From Rhodeus uyekii (lineage: Eukaryota > Chordata > Actinopteri > Cypriniformes > Acheilognathidae), in the NCBI GenBank assembly GCA_037043235.1, contig JAWRVZ010000088.1:2721001-2785000 (forward strand): a stretch of 64,000 bases of DNA. Reading direction: 5' to 3'. Both the position numbers and the translations under genes were made by a program. The notes under the pieces are model-generated. The model saw only the letters and a program-made list of their open reading frames with translations, was not told the origin of the DNA and did no database searches. This document shows positions 19,946 to 30,000 of the stretch, in pieces; position 1 is the stretch's first letter, and every line of letters begins with the position of its first letter.

Positions 19946-20985
19946 AAGCAGGAAGGTCAAACAAGTGAGTTTTGGAAAACTGTGTCTCTGACTTGAGGAC
20001 AAAACTGTCTAATGCAGCTCAACTAGGCCTCATCCCCCTTTTTTCACATTCTGTGGGCAGAGATTATTTAAACGAGTAACATTATGACTTATTGTAGTAC
20101 AAATGAGCGGTGCATTGTGTTCTTGTAGCATTCGGATATTACCAGAAATATCTTCCTTTGAAGTGGACTTTGAGCTTTGTAATCTTGCAGATCTTTTTTT
20201 ATACTCAAACAGCAGCATCACAGATTAACTGAAGTTGAAAAAGTGAAAAAGCCTAATTGGAATCCTTTGAAAACAAATGACTAGCATTAGCAGTAGATTT
20301 ATCCTCAGCCATGGTTCACTTCCCTTCAACTCAACAACTTGGTTCTCCTCTAGTCTACAATACTCAATACCAAGTTCTGGCATGGAAATCTAGAAGGTGC
20401 AAGTTGATAGTTCCTTAACTCATTTGGTAGCAATCACATCGTTAACTACATACTGCAGCCGATTGGTTGCTTTTGCATCAGTGGCCAATGAGCTGCAGCC
20501 CAACATTCACACACATAATGGTAGTGTTTGCTGTGAGTCTACTGTCAGAAAGCATCTGAAATCAGCATGTAAGATAAGTGAACACTAGTTTACGAATCTC
20601 TTTGCACAGAGTGTGTTTTGTTTTATTAAAGCAATCATAACTGTAATCAAAGCATTATGCTTAGCTGTCAAATGTATGTAATTGTGTTTATGCAGCAGCA
20701 AGCTGCAACTGTGTGTGTAACTGCTGTGAGGATATGCAGTCTGTGCTACGGATAGCTGCATAACTCTAATGACGCGTTAATTTAAATTTAAAGGGCAATG
20801 TTTTCGTAAACTATGCCTCTCAATAACAGCTTAAGGATTGTGAATGATACAACGGATTTACGATACTTGCTCAGATGGTTGCAGTTGCAGATCTCTGTTG
20901 GTTTGCTAAGTATATCTATTGTTATCGTGTCATATGCCACTAGTGTCAATCCATTTGGCAAGGTATGGGTTGTCCTAGCTCGTCA
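19946..20985. other. Intergenic region, unassigned
   Basis: AT-rich sequence between a SINE and a cyprinid repeat. No gene or clear transposon ends recognised. Confidence 0.4.
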
Positions 20986-21450
20986 TTATATATGCATACA
21001 GTCACTGAAAATCTTAGAATCTGCAACATTTTTATTTTATTATACAAACTTTGTTTTTTATTATTATTCAGTACTGTCTTGAATAAAATTTGTTTACATA
21101 TAGTCCACAAGTCCACTGAATTTATAAAAATAACCCCGTTCAAAAGTGTCCGTACCCTTGATTCTTAATACGTTATCTCAATGATCCTTGATAGTTTCCT
21201 TTAGCGATTGTTTGTCCTGAATAGTTTTGCAAATGTTAGTTTTTCTTCAGTTTTCCACTTTGAGATCCATCTTTTTTAAACTGAGGGACTCAAACATAAC
21301 GATTAAAAAAGGAGAAACAAGAGCTGGAGGTGAAAACTGTTTAAATTTGAAAATCAAGTGAAATTTACCTTTGTTTGTCTGCTGTTTCTCTCTGTTGCTT
21401 TAGAAGGGCAGTACTAAATGGAAAAAAAAAAACTATCTATATTTAATGGA
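20986..21450. repeat. Cyprinid palindromic DNA-transposon fragment
   Basis: Contains TTGTTTACATATAGTCCACA, CCCCGTTCAAAAGTGTCCGTACCCTT and TTTGAGATCCATCTTTTTTAAACTG, the vocabulary of a very common cyprinid foldback-like element. The second half is homologous to the repeats at 371 and 2289. Confidence 0.6.
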
Positions 21451-22239
21451 ACGACATGTGAGACTTTTAGATTCAAATGTCCAAAATCCACTAGAGCAAT
21501 GTTACACATTTTGTTGATGTGTATTTTTCCAATGTCAGCAAATTATTATTATTATTATTATTACTTTTAGCCAGGACACAGACCGTGTCAGTTTGTCGCA
21601 TTGCCTGCAAATCCCCCTTACCCTCAATTTCTAGTTTTACTTTTGTAGAAACTTCAAAGAAATTCTACTTCGTAGAAATTTCAAAGATGCTTTAATGCAT
21701 TGTGTTTTATTAGACAGGTAAGAAACTGTTCGGATACTTTTATTGTCAGAAAACGAATCATTTTTATGTAACTTGACACAGTAAGTCTTATTGTTTTAAG
21801 ACAATATTCAATGAGTCTTAATCTCTATTACCACACAATCTCACTGAGAGTTGTCATCATAGAAATTTCATTACTTGTAAATATGCTCGAAAATGTTAGA
21901 CCGAACGCCATATTTCGACTACCCTTGGAGGTCATATCATATAATCATAAAATACGCAAAGCATATAATCAAATTAATCTATACACTTGTATGGCCACTT
22001 GCTGTTTTACAGACTTTGTACAATTACTTCATATTGACCAGCTGACATATTCCGGCCAGTTTTTTTATTGTGATTGGTTGTGTACTATTACCGTAAGGTT
22101 TAATTCCTTTAGACCCAAGGTAAAAGTGTGGCCCCTCAGCCATCTAAACAAATCTCTGCTGCATCTCTATCACTCTGGTCACATGATCTGGTTATGTAAG
22201 GATCACGACATTCATTGGTTTCCCATATACAACAGTACC
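21451..22239. other. Intergenic region, unassigned
   Basis: AT-rich DNA with an (ATT)n run at 21540-21563. The longest frame (21811-22248) has no recognisable domain. Confidence 0.4.
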
Positions 22240-22994
22240 CTAAACTAAAACACGAAAGAAGTTGAAGAAAAACTTGAATGATGAAGGCGATGAATTTGCT
22301 GCACAGTAGAAATGATGATGATGATGTCTTCTACTGTGCAGCCAATGATAGTATTTTACGTCTCTTCAGACGGAGGTGTCTTTTCCTGGGACACCTCTTC
22401 AACTTCTTCCTCGGACACTTCTTCAATTTCTTCCGAAGGCATAGTAGCAGGAGGAACTGGCTCTTTTTTTGGCTGGAAGAACATTGTGATCGGAAGTTGC
22501 TGCCGCTGCTGCTTTTTTCGCTCGAAGAGCATCCTGTAGGGAGTCATGTCTTCATCGATTTTGTTGCAGAATTGCAGAGAACGAACCATATCTTCATCCC
22601 ACTCTTGCAACAATTCTTTCAACTCCTTCGCAAGGTTGCAGAGCTTGGCAAGCCCTTCTAATGTTAAGCCCGTTTCTTCGACAATTTCTTGGGTCTCTTC
22701 TTGTGTTTCACTGTCTTCGTCACTGGCCGATTTCGTCAGGTCCCCAGAATTATCGTATGATCACATTCTCTTTTCGCGTTTTATTTCTTTCTGTACTGAA
22801 TTATATGTCATATGTAATGCAATGAACCATCAGTAAGAGCAGATATTACTAATTATTAATGGAATTAAATAAATATTTGGGGTCTTCATATATCGCGGCT
22901 ATTTTCGAAATTTCCGGAAAATACGCAATATATTTATTTTATAATATATACATACGTAATGAAAAAAGTCCAAGTAGCGAGGGCTCACTGTACT
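22240..22994 (-). mobile_element. Pogo/Tigger-type transposon remnant
   Basis: The right terminus read inward is CAGTGAGCCCTCGCTACTTGG next to TA (22992-22994), a pogo/Tigger-type end. Coding sequence for the C-terminus of a transposase lies on the same strand (22356-22760). The opposite end is not clearly recognisable, so the left boundary is a guess. The catalytic DDE core and the DNA-binding domains are absent; this is a deletion derivative. Confidence 0.55.
22356..22760 (-). pseudogene. Transposase C-terminal fragment (pogo/Tigger family)
   Basis: The - strand frame reads through GLAKLCNLAKELKELLQEWD, then VRSLQFCNKIDEDMTPYRML, then FERKKQQRQQLPITMFFQPK and a Glu/Pro/Ser-rich end. The leucine-rich segment after the catalytic domain, acidic tracts and a QxxIxxFF motif are typical of the extreme C-termini of pogo and Tigger transposases. 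The open frame covers 88 codons (22356-22622), with readable sequence upstream of its first ATG. No start or catalytic core is present. Confidence 0.6.
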
Positions 22995-22995
22995 T

Positions 22996-23720
22996 CACAC
23001 TGCATAAGTATTCAGATCCTTAACTCTGTAGTTGAAGAACTTTTGGCAGGGATTAGAGCATTAATTCTCCTCTTTCGTTCTTTCTTTTGACTAATGCCAC
23101 AGACATTTTCTGCTATTCTTCTCAGCAGATCTCTAAAACTCTTTCAGGTTGGAGAGCAGCTATTTCAAGTCTGGTCTCTGGCTGGGCCACTCATAGGCAG
23201 TCATATAGCTGTCCCTAAGCCAATCTTGTTGTCTTTGTCTATGTGCTTAGAGCCATTGTTCTGTTAGAAAGTTAACATAAAGGCTCTGTCCAAGTTCCTT
23301 AGCACTCTAGAGCAGGTTTTCATTAAGGATATGTTTAGTGAGTCTGAAAAACATCCCGACAGCATAATGTTTCCAACACTGTGCTTCGTTGTTGAGAAGA
23401 CATTGTGCTGATGACAATTTTTAGATTAATCAGATAAGAGAATCTTGCTTCTCATAGGCTGTTTTAAATTGTTCTTCACTGAGAAGCTTCTGTCTAGCCA
23501 CTCTGACATGAAATCCAGATCAGTGGAGCGATGAGGTGTTGGTTGTGTCTCCTATCTCCATGCAAGATCTCTGGAGCTCAAAGCTTTGCCTTTTCTTTAC
23601 ACCGAAGGAACAACATAAAACTTTTTTGGTTGCCTTTCCTTGATTTTGTAGTCTCTAAAACTCTATAAGCCATTCCTTTGACCTCATGGATTGGTTTTCA
23701 CTCTATCCATGTTCGGCTGT
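22996..23720 (-). mobile_element. Tc1-like transposon relic
   Basis: Antisense to a decayed Tc1-type transposase gene. Recognisable phrases include CTTTTGGCAGGGATTAGAGC, TCTGGCTGGGCCACTCA, GCAGGTTTTCATTAAGGATAT and AAACATCCCGACAGCATAATG, all well known from fish Tc1 elements. Many indels make it non-functional. It lies directly beside the Tigger-type remnant. Confidence 0.75.
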
Positions 23721-25170
23721 TACACCTTGCATAGAAAGGAGTGTACCTTTGTTTGAAATCCTGCATGATTAATTAATACTTGCACTCAGTGGTTATGATT
23801 CAGACAAAACCGTTTTTCTGCTCTTCAAACAATTTGTTCTGTGATTATATGTGAGTCCTATTCAGATTATTCTTAATACACATTTTGAATTTGGGAGCAA
23901 GACCAAACTTATTAAATAGTAATTTATTAATTTCTCAGATCTCATCATTGAATGTCAAATTACAGAGATTAACAGATACATGATACAATAAGGTTTTACA
24001 ACATTTTTACAAGTGTGGTCACTCTGTCATTAGCAAAATAAAATTGAATTAAATAGCAATAAAAATCCTTAATATTCATCTTCATGCAAAACCCCTCAGA
24101 TGTATCTATCGTTCTCACACGTGTCACAGAGACCAACTGACCAAGTTAAGCCATTCTCTCTCTCTCTCGAAAATGTAAATCAGCATTTTACATTTAAATA
24201 GACCATTTATGGTAAACTTCATAACTGAGTAGCATCAGTGTCTATGACATGGCAAATTGATATCACAAATTCAAGAAGGGATATAAATGAATCAGATGTT
24301 TAAAACATATTTCACTTATTATTCTGTGATGGTATTAATATAAAACTTTCTATGAAGGTTAAAAATAAGGATACAATTATTTTTGAAAATGAATAAAAAT
24401 AAAGACAAAACGTTTTTTTTTTTCTTCACGAGACCACTATTTAACAAAAAAGTAGTGTAAAAATTGCCACAAGATATTCCTTTGTAAAACCCTCACTATC
24501 AAAGACACTACAGCGGTTCTTTCTGGTAGTATAAAAGAATTTCCAACATTTGCTTTTGAAATAGCAGCTTGATAGAACAGAACAGTAAGCAATAGAACAG
24601 TAACAATGACTGTTTAGACATTAAAGTGAGTGAATATGTGAAAATGAATTTCCCTCATCAATGCTTGAAATTCAAAAGATCTTTACTCAAATAAGCAGAA
24701 ATCAATGGAGCGTGAAACACCGTTAATGATGTTCAGCGCATACAGTTGTAAGGCTCTTATGTACACAACTTTTTTCCCCCAATGCCAAACAGAAAACGAA
24801 TGAAATGATGGATATTATTAAATTGCTGAATTTAGTTTTCTTACACAACCAATTCTAAAGTTGCATGCAGCATAAACTCAAGGCCCTTTCACATGACTCT
24901 TGTCAACATTTCCTAATGCATTGAATTAAATAACTGAAGCATCAAGTCAACAGCATCATCCCAGCCTTGTGTGGAGCGCAAGTCAAGCTTTTTATTATGA
25001 TGCTCGACATTCAAACCATTTTAAAGCCATTTTCTCCTGACATTTGAAAATGCAGTTCATGGTTACAGAACAATTTGCGAGATTTGTCATTTATGTGGGT
25101 GGCTTAGGTGTACTAAAGAGTACAGCACAATGCTAAAGTCTGTTCCTTGCTGTAAAGAAAATATTTTGAT
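23721..25170. other. Intergenic or distal ALK 3' UTR, unassigned
   Basis: Relatively repeat-poor AT-rich DNA. A - strand AATAAA exists at 24991-24996 and could mark a longer ALK 3' UTR. No frame is supported. Confidence 0.35.
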
Positions 25171-25179
25171 TTTGATTTT

Positions 25180-25350
25180 TCAAAGCTGGTATGCTGATGC
25201 CCTCAACCGGACTTCTTTGGCCAACCGGCTTAACTAGAAAGACTATACTGGTTGATATCATTTTCAAGCTAAGTCTTGCTGGTGAACCTCCTGGCAATGC
25301 TGGCTTTTCTGATCCAGACCAGCACCGAACCTGAAAATGCTGGGGTATCG
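25180..25350. repeat. Fish CCAGC-rich MITE relic
   Basis: Degenerate alternating phrases such as CCAACCGGCTTAACTAG, TTGCTGGTGAACC and CCAGACCAGCACC resemble the common otophysan element built from CTGGTTTTAGCTGG words. Boundaries are approximate. Confidence 0.4.
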
Positions 25351-25792
25351 CTGCACTCGGAAAGAAAAAAAGACCAATTTTTGCAAAGCATCAAAGTAAC
25401 TGACAGGTTTTGCCTGTTCTAAGCTTAAACAAATTATCGTTTAAATGATGTTTTCCCTGACATGAGTCTTGTGAAAGAGCCTTCACCCACTGGTCCATGT
25501 TTCTATTCCAACACCATAGCAACAGGTTTTCTCATCGCAAAAAGCCACCAGCATTCATCCGTTTCACACACACTAGCCATTAGAGATTTCTGTAATTCAT
25601 TACGTTTGAGGATAGACGTAAACGGCTTCGTTTACAAGCCAACCGAGTCCAAGAATGAACAAAATGATACATAATGAATGGGGGGCAGTTTGCTTTCTGA
25701 AGCACACCCATTAATAATTTACATGACCTCCAAAAAATAAATTAACAAATGAATAAATAAACAAGCAGGCAAGCAAACATCAACAAACCCGT

Positions 25793-25798
25793 TTTATT
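25793..25798 (-). terminator. ALK polyadenylation signal candidate
   Basis: AATAAA on the - strand about 320 bp after the ALK stop. Downstream on that strand is GGGTTTGTTGATGTTTGC, a GT-rich element at the right distance. Another AATAAA lies at 24991-24996. Confidence 0.45.
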
Positions 25799-26117
25799 TT
25801 TTTCTCCCCCATTATGGAAAAATATCACTCATTTAATATAGTCTATTTCACAGAATCAGTCCTTGTGAGGGCTTAATCAGTTTCCTTTTTTCTGAAATGT
25901 GGCTTTCAGAAACTCAACAGTCTTGTTCCAAGCAACCATCTCTTTCAATGACTGATGCTTAGGGAAAGTGTTTCTGAGTTTCCAGTGCAGAACCTTTCCA
26001 ATGACATACTCAAGGCTGAAAAGCACAAAGGAAAAGCACAAAGGGGCTTGGCAAAGGTGGACGTAGATTGACAGCACAGTGTTTTGCAAAGTGGGCACTG
26101 ATAGAGAGCGTGCACAG

Positions 26118-27083
26118 TTACAGTACAGTGGCATTGTGTCCTTCCATTTTCGGGAGTCTGGAGTCCTGCACTGTACCCATGGTGACCAAAAGTGGGCGGC
26201 TGTCCTCGGAGGCACTGGCCCGAGCCAAAGAGATGGGCCTCTGCTGGCCAGGGTGAGGCGGGGGAGGCTGGGGCCGTGGCATGGGCTCCATGGGCAGGCC
26301 CTGCTCCTGGTAGCCATAACCGATGTTTCCACATGGAAAGCGGCGCAGTCTGTAGAGCGGAACTGGTGCTAGGGTGGCCGAATCCAGGAGTAAAGGGGTT
26401 GGGGCTGGTGGAGGAGGAGGGGGCAAAAGCGGGCGACACAAGCCTTGCTGTTGTTGTTGCTGCTGTTGGCGTTGGAGCTGCTGTTGGTACTGCTGCTGGT
26501 ACTGCTGCTGTTTGTGCTGTTGCTGCAGGCCCAGAGCTTCAGCTACTGTCACAGTTCGGCCTGCTTGTTCCTGCCCTTCACCTGGGATCCGTGGGCCACT
26601 CACCTGCCTTTGTGCCTGGGCATGCTGCCTCTTCTGCTGCTGCTGTAGAAACCACGAGCCATAGGTCGGGTTCCACAGGTTGGTGGGCTTCCCATTACGG
26701 CTCTCCTTCTCCGACGGGTGGGCCTGCATAAAGCCCAAATTCACGTGTCCTCCTTCCTGGGTGGTCAGGGGAGTTGTAGAGGAGGGTTTGGCGGCTGGTG
26801 TGGGGGCAGTGACTACAGGGGGTTGGATGTGGTGATTGGGATGAGGCTGAGATGGGGGAGCAGGTGGTAGTTTGTTATCAGAAGATTGGCTGGGCATGAG
26901 AATGACCTCCCCATCTCTCTTAGCCTGATCGGCGTGGGCGGCACATGGAGTATCCTCGCTTCCCTGAGGGGTAACAAGCAATGAGGGTGCTGAAGGGTCT
27001 TCGGGACGCATGGGTACCCTCTCCTCTTCCTCAGGGATGGGGCCGTACTCGACAGGCAAAGGCACATTCACCACATCTGGATC
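26118..27083 (-). CDS. alk: ALK exon 29: end of kinase region and cytoplasmic tail, with polyglutamine insert
   Basis: The exon begins GAT CCA GAT (DPDV, as in human), runs 322 codons and ends at the stop at 26118-26120. It encodes VEYGPIPEEEERVPMRP, a Pro/Ser-rich stretch, EGGHVNLGF, then NLWNPTYGSWF, whose NPTY motif is the Shc phosphotyrosine site of ALK. A Gln-rich block (about 26445-26525, runs up to eight Gln) and a Pro run follow, then the conserved end motif YRLRRFPCGNIGYGYQEQGL and a short divergent C-terminus. The Gln block and most of the region between the two conserved motifs have no counterpart in human ALK as I recall it. Confidence 0.95.
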   Translation of the reverse strand, partial: DPDVVNVPLPVEYGPIPEEEERVPMRPEDPSAPSLLVTPQGSEDTPCAAHADQAKRDGEVILMPSQSSDNKLPPAPPSQPHPNHHIQPPVVTAPTPAAKPSSTTPLTTQEGGHVNLGFMQAHPSEKESRNGKPTNLWNPTYGSWFLQQQQKRQHAQAQRQVSGPRIPGEGQEQAGRTVTVAEALGLQQQHKQQQYQQQYQQQLQRQQQQQQQQGLCRPLLPPPPPPAPTPLLLDSATLAPVPLYRLRRFPCGNIGYGYQEQGLPMEPMPRPQPPPPHPGQQRPISLARASASEDSRPLLVTMGTVQDSRLPKMEGHNATVL

Positions 27084-30000
27084 CTAGGGTAATTAAAAAG
27101 TCTGTGAGTTTTACAGGTGATAAAATCCAGGTTAATGATTTAATAAATCAAAACAAAATTATACATTCTAACTTAATTTTAAGATAATTGTGTAACTTGT
27201 AGCCAAATTAAACAATTAATAAAGAGGATTAAATCGACAAAGATTTTCCATACAATATGCACTGCTTGATTCTGTATACTTTATGTAAACTGCACACACT
27301 ATGTGTGAAATTTACCAATGTACATTACAATATTGGAAATATCACCAATGCAACGTCTAACAAGCCTACTGTTGCACAGCATGAACAGACGATTAGAGAA
27401 TTGGTGCTTGCAACGCCAAGGTCATGGGTTTGACCCCAGGGAAAGCAAGAACTGATTCAATGTGTTTCATGAATGCGATGTAAGTTGCTTTGGATAAATG
27501 TACATGTAGTACCTGCAGACAATAGTCAATCCTCTCCAGAATAGTTGAGAAGTTTGGTCTGTCTTCTGGTTGATGCTGCCAACTCTGTGTCATTATCCGA
27601 TACCTATTTTACAAACAAAATAATATTTATATTCATTCTCTACCCCTTCAGTTTTATATTCACTGGATTTCACTTCATCGCTGTCTCGATTGCATGAGTA
27701 TAGGTTTAATTAAATTCAGAGATAAAATAAGTTTTGTTTCAAAGCTCAGCTCTGCAAGATCAGGTTAGATTAGAATCTGAATTAAACCGAAACTCCAGCT
27801 AGGAACGCTTGATTATTATTTGATTAGTGCATTTTCAGAGACAGAAAAGATAAAGTGGGAATGTTAAAGAGGACTGAAAAATTGAGGATTAGAATGTCTG
27901 ATGCATATGCAATGACAGATTCTTAATATTTCAGTTTACTGCTGGCCAACATTTAATGCAATCTATTTCTGTTATATAGAGCGCTGCATATTTGAGTCCA
28001 CTCACACAGGCCCGGGGCAGTTCTTGGGGGGGTCCATTCGGCCTCCATTAGTAACAAACTCCAACACCTCTTGGTTACTGCGGCTCGGGTACGGCATATA
28101 GCCCAGCGAGAAGATCTCCCACAGCAGAACACCAAATGACCTGAAAAACAAGACAAAAGGAGGGAAAGGGAATGGCAGAGAGAGAGACAAAAACAAAGTA
28201 ATTATAGGAAAAAATAGTATTGGTGTGTGAAAAACAGTGGGGTTGGAATAGCATATAAAAGAACTCAAAGCAAATATGTAATTATATTTCAGCGCTCACC
28301 ATGTATCTGTTTTCGAGGTAAAGATTCCCTCCATAAAGGCCTCGGGAGGCATCCATTTGACTGGCAGCATAGCGCGGCCTCCTTTCCTGTAATAGCTGGC
28401 TCTGAGGGGAAAAAACATGCCCAGATCAAAAAACCACCCCCCAAAAAATAGACATTGTTATGAATGCCCACAGTAGACAGAAGCAGAGTGGAGTAACTTA
28501 TTAACTCCAGTTGCAGATCAGAGAGTGAGAAAGCACGGGGAAATGAAAGGAGCAGAAATTGCATGGACAGACTCTATGTGGGACTTATGCAAGTGCTCTG
28601 AAACCTTGATCTGATCCTCAGTCCACAAATGGTTCACTAAATGATTAATTGCGTGCATTTGGCTTAGCTTTGTGTTACAAGAAAAAGCTGCATTCTAAAA
28701 TAATTACTATTCATATAAAATGGGATTGTATTGCTTGAATAACCTAATTGGTCTCCTCCACCGGGCCAGAGTTAAAGAGAGAACTTTACTTAAATGGTTT
28801 ATGGAAAGTGACTGACCTAGTTTATTTGAGATGCCTTGCTTAATTTGCATGTTTTCCTCATGATATAAAATATGCAGACGTCCTAGACGAGCAAAGTAAA
28901 TTAACTCAATTTTGAAACTACTCCCAGCCACGGTCTTTCTTGGGTCCCAACTATGAACCTGTATGATTTTAAAGGGGTAAGTTGGGGTTAAGATTTATGA
29001 AAAGTGACCTAGTTCATTTGAGATGCCTGCACTCTAAAAATTAGAAGAACTTCATGCTCAACATGGGATTTTCCATTGGATTTTTAGGTCAATCCATGGA
29101 TTTAGGAACCAAAACATTCAATTCATCCACAATGCCGAGAAGGAAAAAACATGGCAAGTGTGTTAGAGGTTTAGATTGATATTATACCAGATGAGGACTT
29201 GATCTTCAATTTGACTGCTACAGTTTTGACGAAAGACTAATCTATCTTGAAAAAGGGTCTCTCGTTTGTTCCTACACCAACTCCTGATCCATCTCAAACA
29301 AATGTAGATTTAAATCAAATTCAATTGAAATATTTTTTTGCACAAAGAAAGGACTTCACTAACACTTGATGTAAAATCTAAAGATTTACCAAGATATAAG
29401 TGTGATGTTTTTAAATCCAAAAGTTATTTTTATCAGTGGACTTGTAGTTCACATTGTGCTTTGGAAGAGGAAAATAAATACTGAAATGAAGTGCATTTTC
29501 ATGTTTTTTTTAGTAAAGGGCATGTAAGTGTATAATGCTGTTAGATTTGACATTTAAAAGTTTGTGATGGTTGTTGTGGTTAACATTGTGCTGAAGAGTA
29601 GTTTTTGTGATTCGGTTGAGGGAGGAGTATACATTAAAGTATGGATTACATTGGCCAGCAATGCAATATCAACTTACTCATTAAATTAATTTAGATTAAT
29701 TGGTTTCACTACATTGTGCTGAAATTAAGTTAGTTGACAACTCATTTATTGTGAATAATCAGCTTAAACATTTGTGTTTAAGTATCAAATTCCTCTATTG
29801 CAGTCATTTGTTGCTTGAACAATTTCATTCGAAACTGCATAATTTAAAAAGATGCACTTTTTTTTAATCAAACCAAAAACAGTTTTTTTAGAATCTGTTC
29901 ATAAATTAAAATATTCAGAATATTCTGGACTAGTAGCTTAAATGCTGAATCGACATTTATGCATAAAGTAATACAGTTATGTGAACTGGATAATTCCACT

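Noticed and set aside
21811..22248. 145-codon + strand frame
   Set aside because: Composition is that of random AT-rich DNA; no similarity recognised.
22278..22661. + strand frame of 127 aa
   Set aside because: Antisense of the transposase C-terminal fragment, which has recognisable family features on the - strand.
25877..26439. Two - strand frames overlapping the ALK stop and 3' UTR
   Set aside because: They are out of frame with the conserved ALK tail and have no domain; the ALK frame explains the region.
26192..26731. Long + strand frame (179 aa) rich in Ala, Gly and Val, and other + strand frames rich in Cys or Leu
   Set aside because: They are antisense shadows of ALK exon 29; their composition follows from the CAG-rich coding strand.
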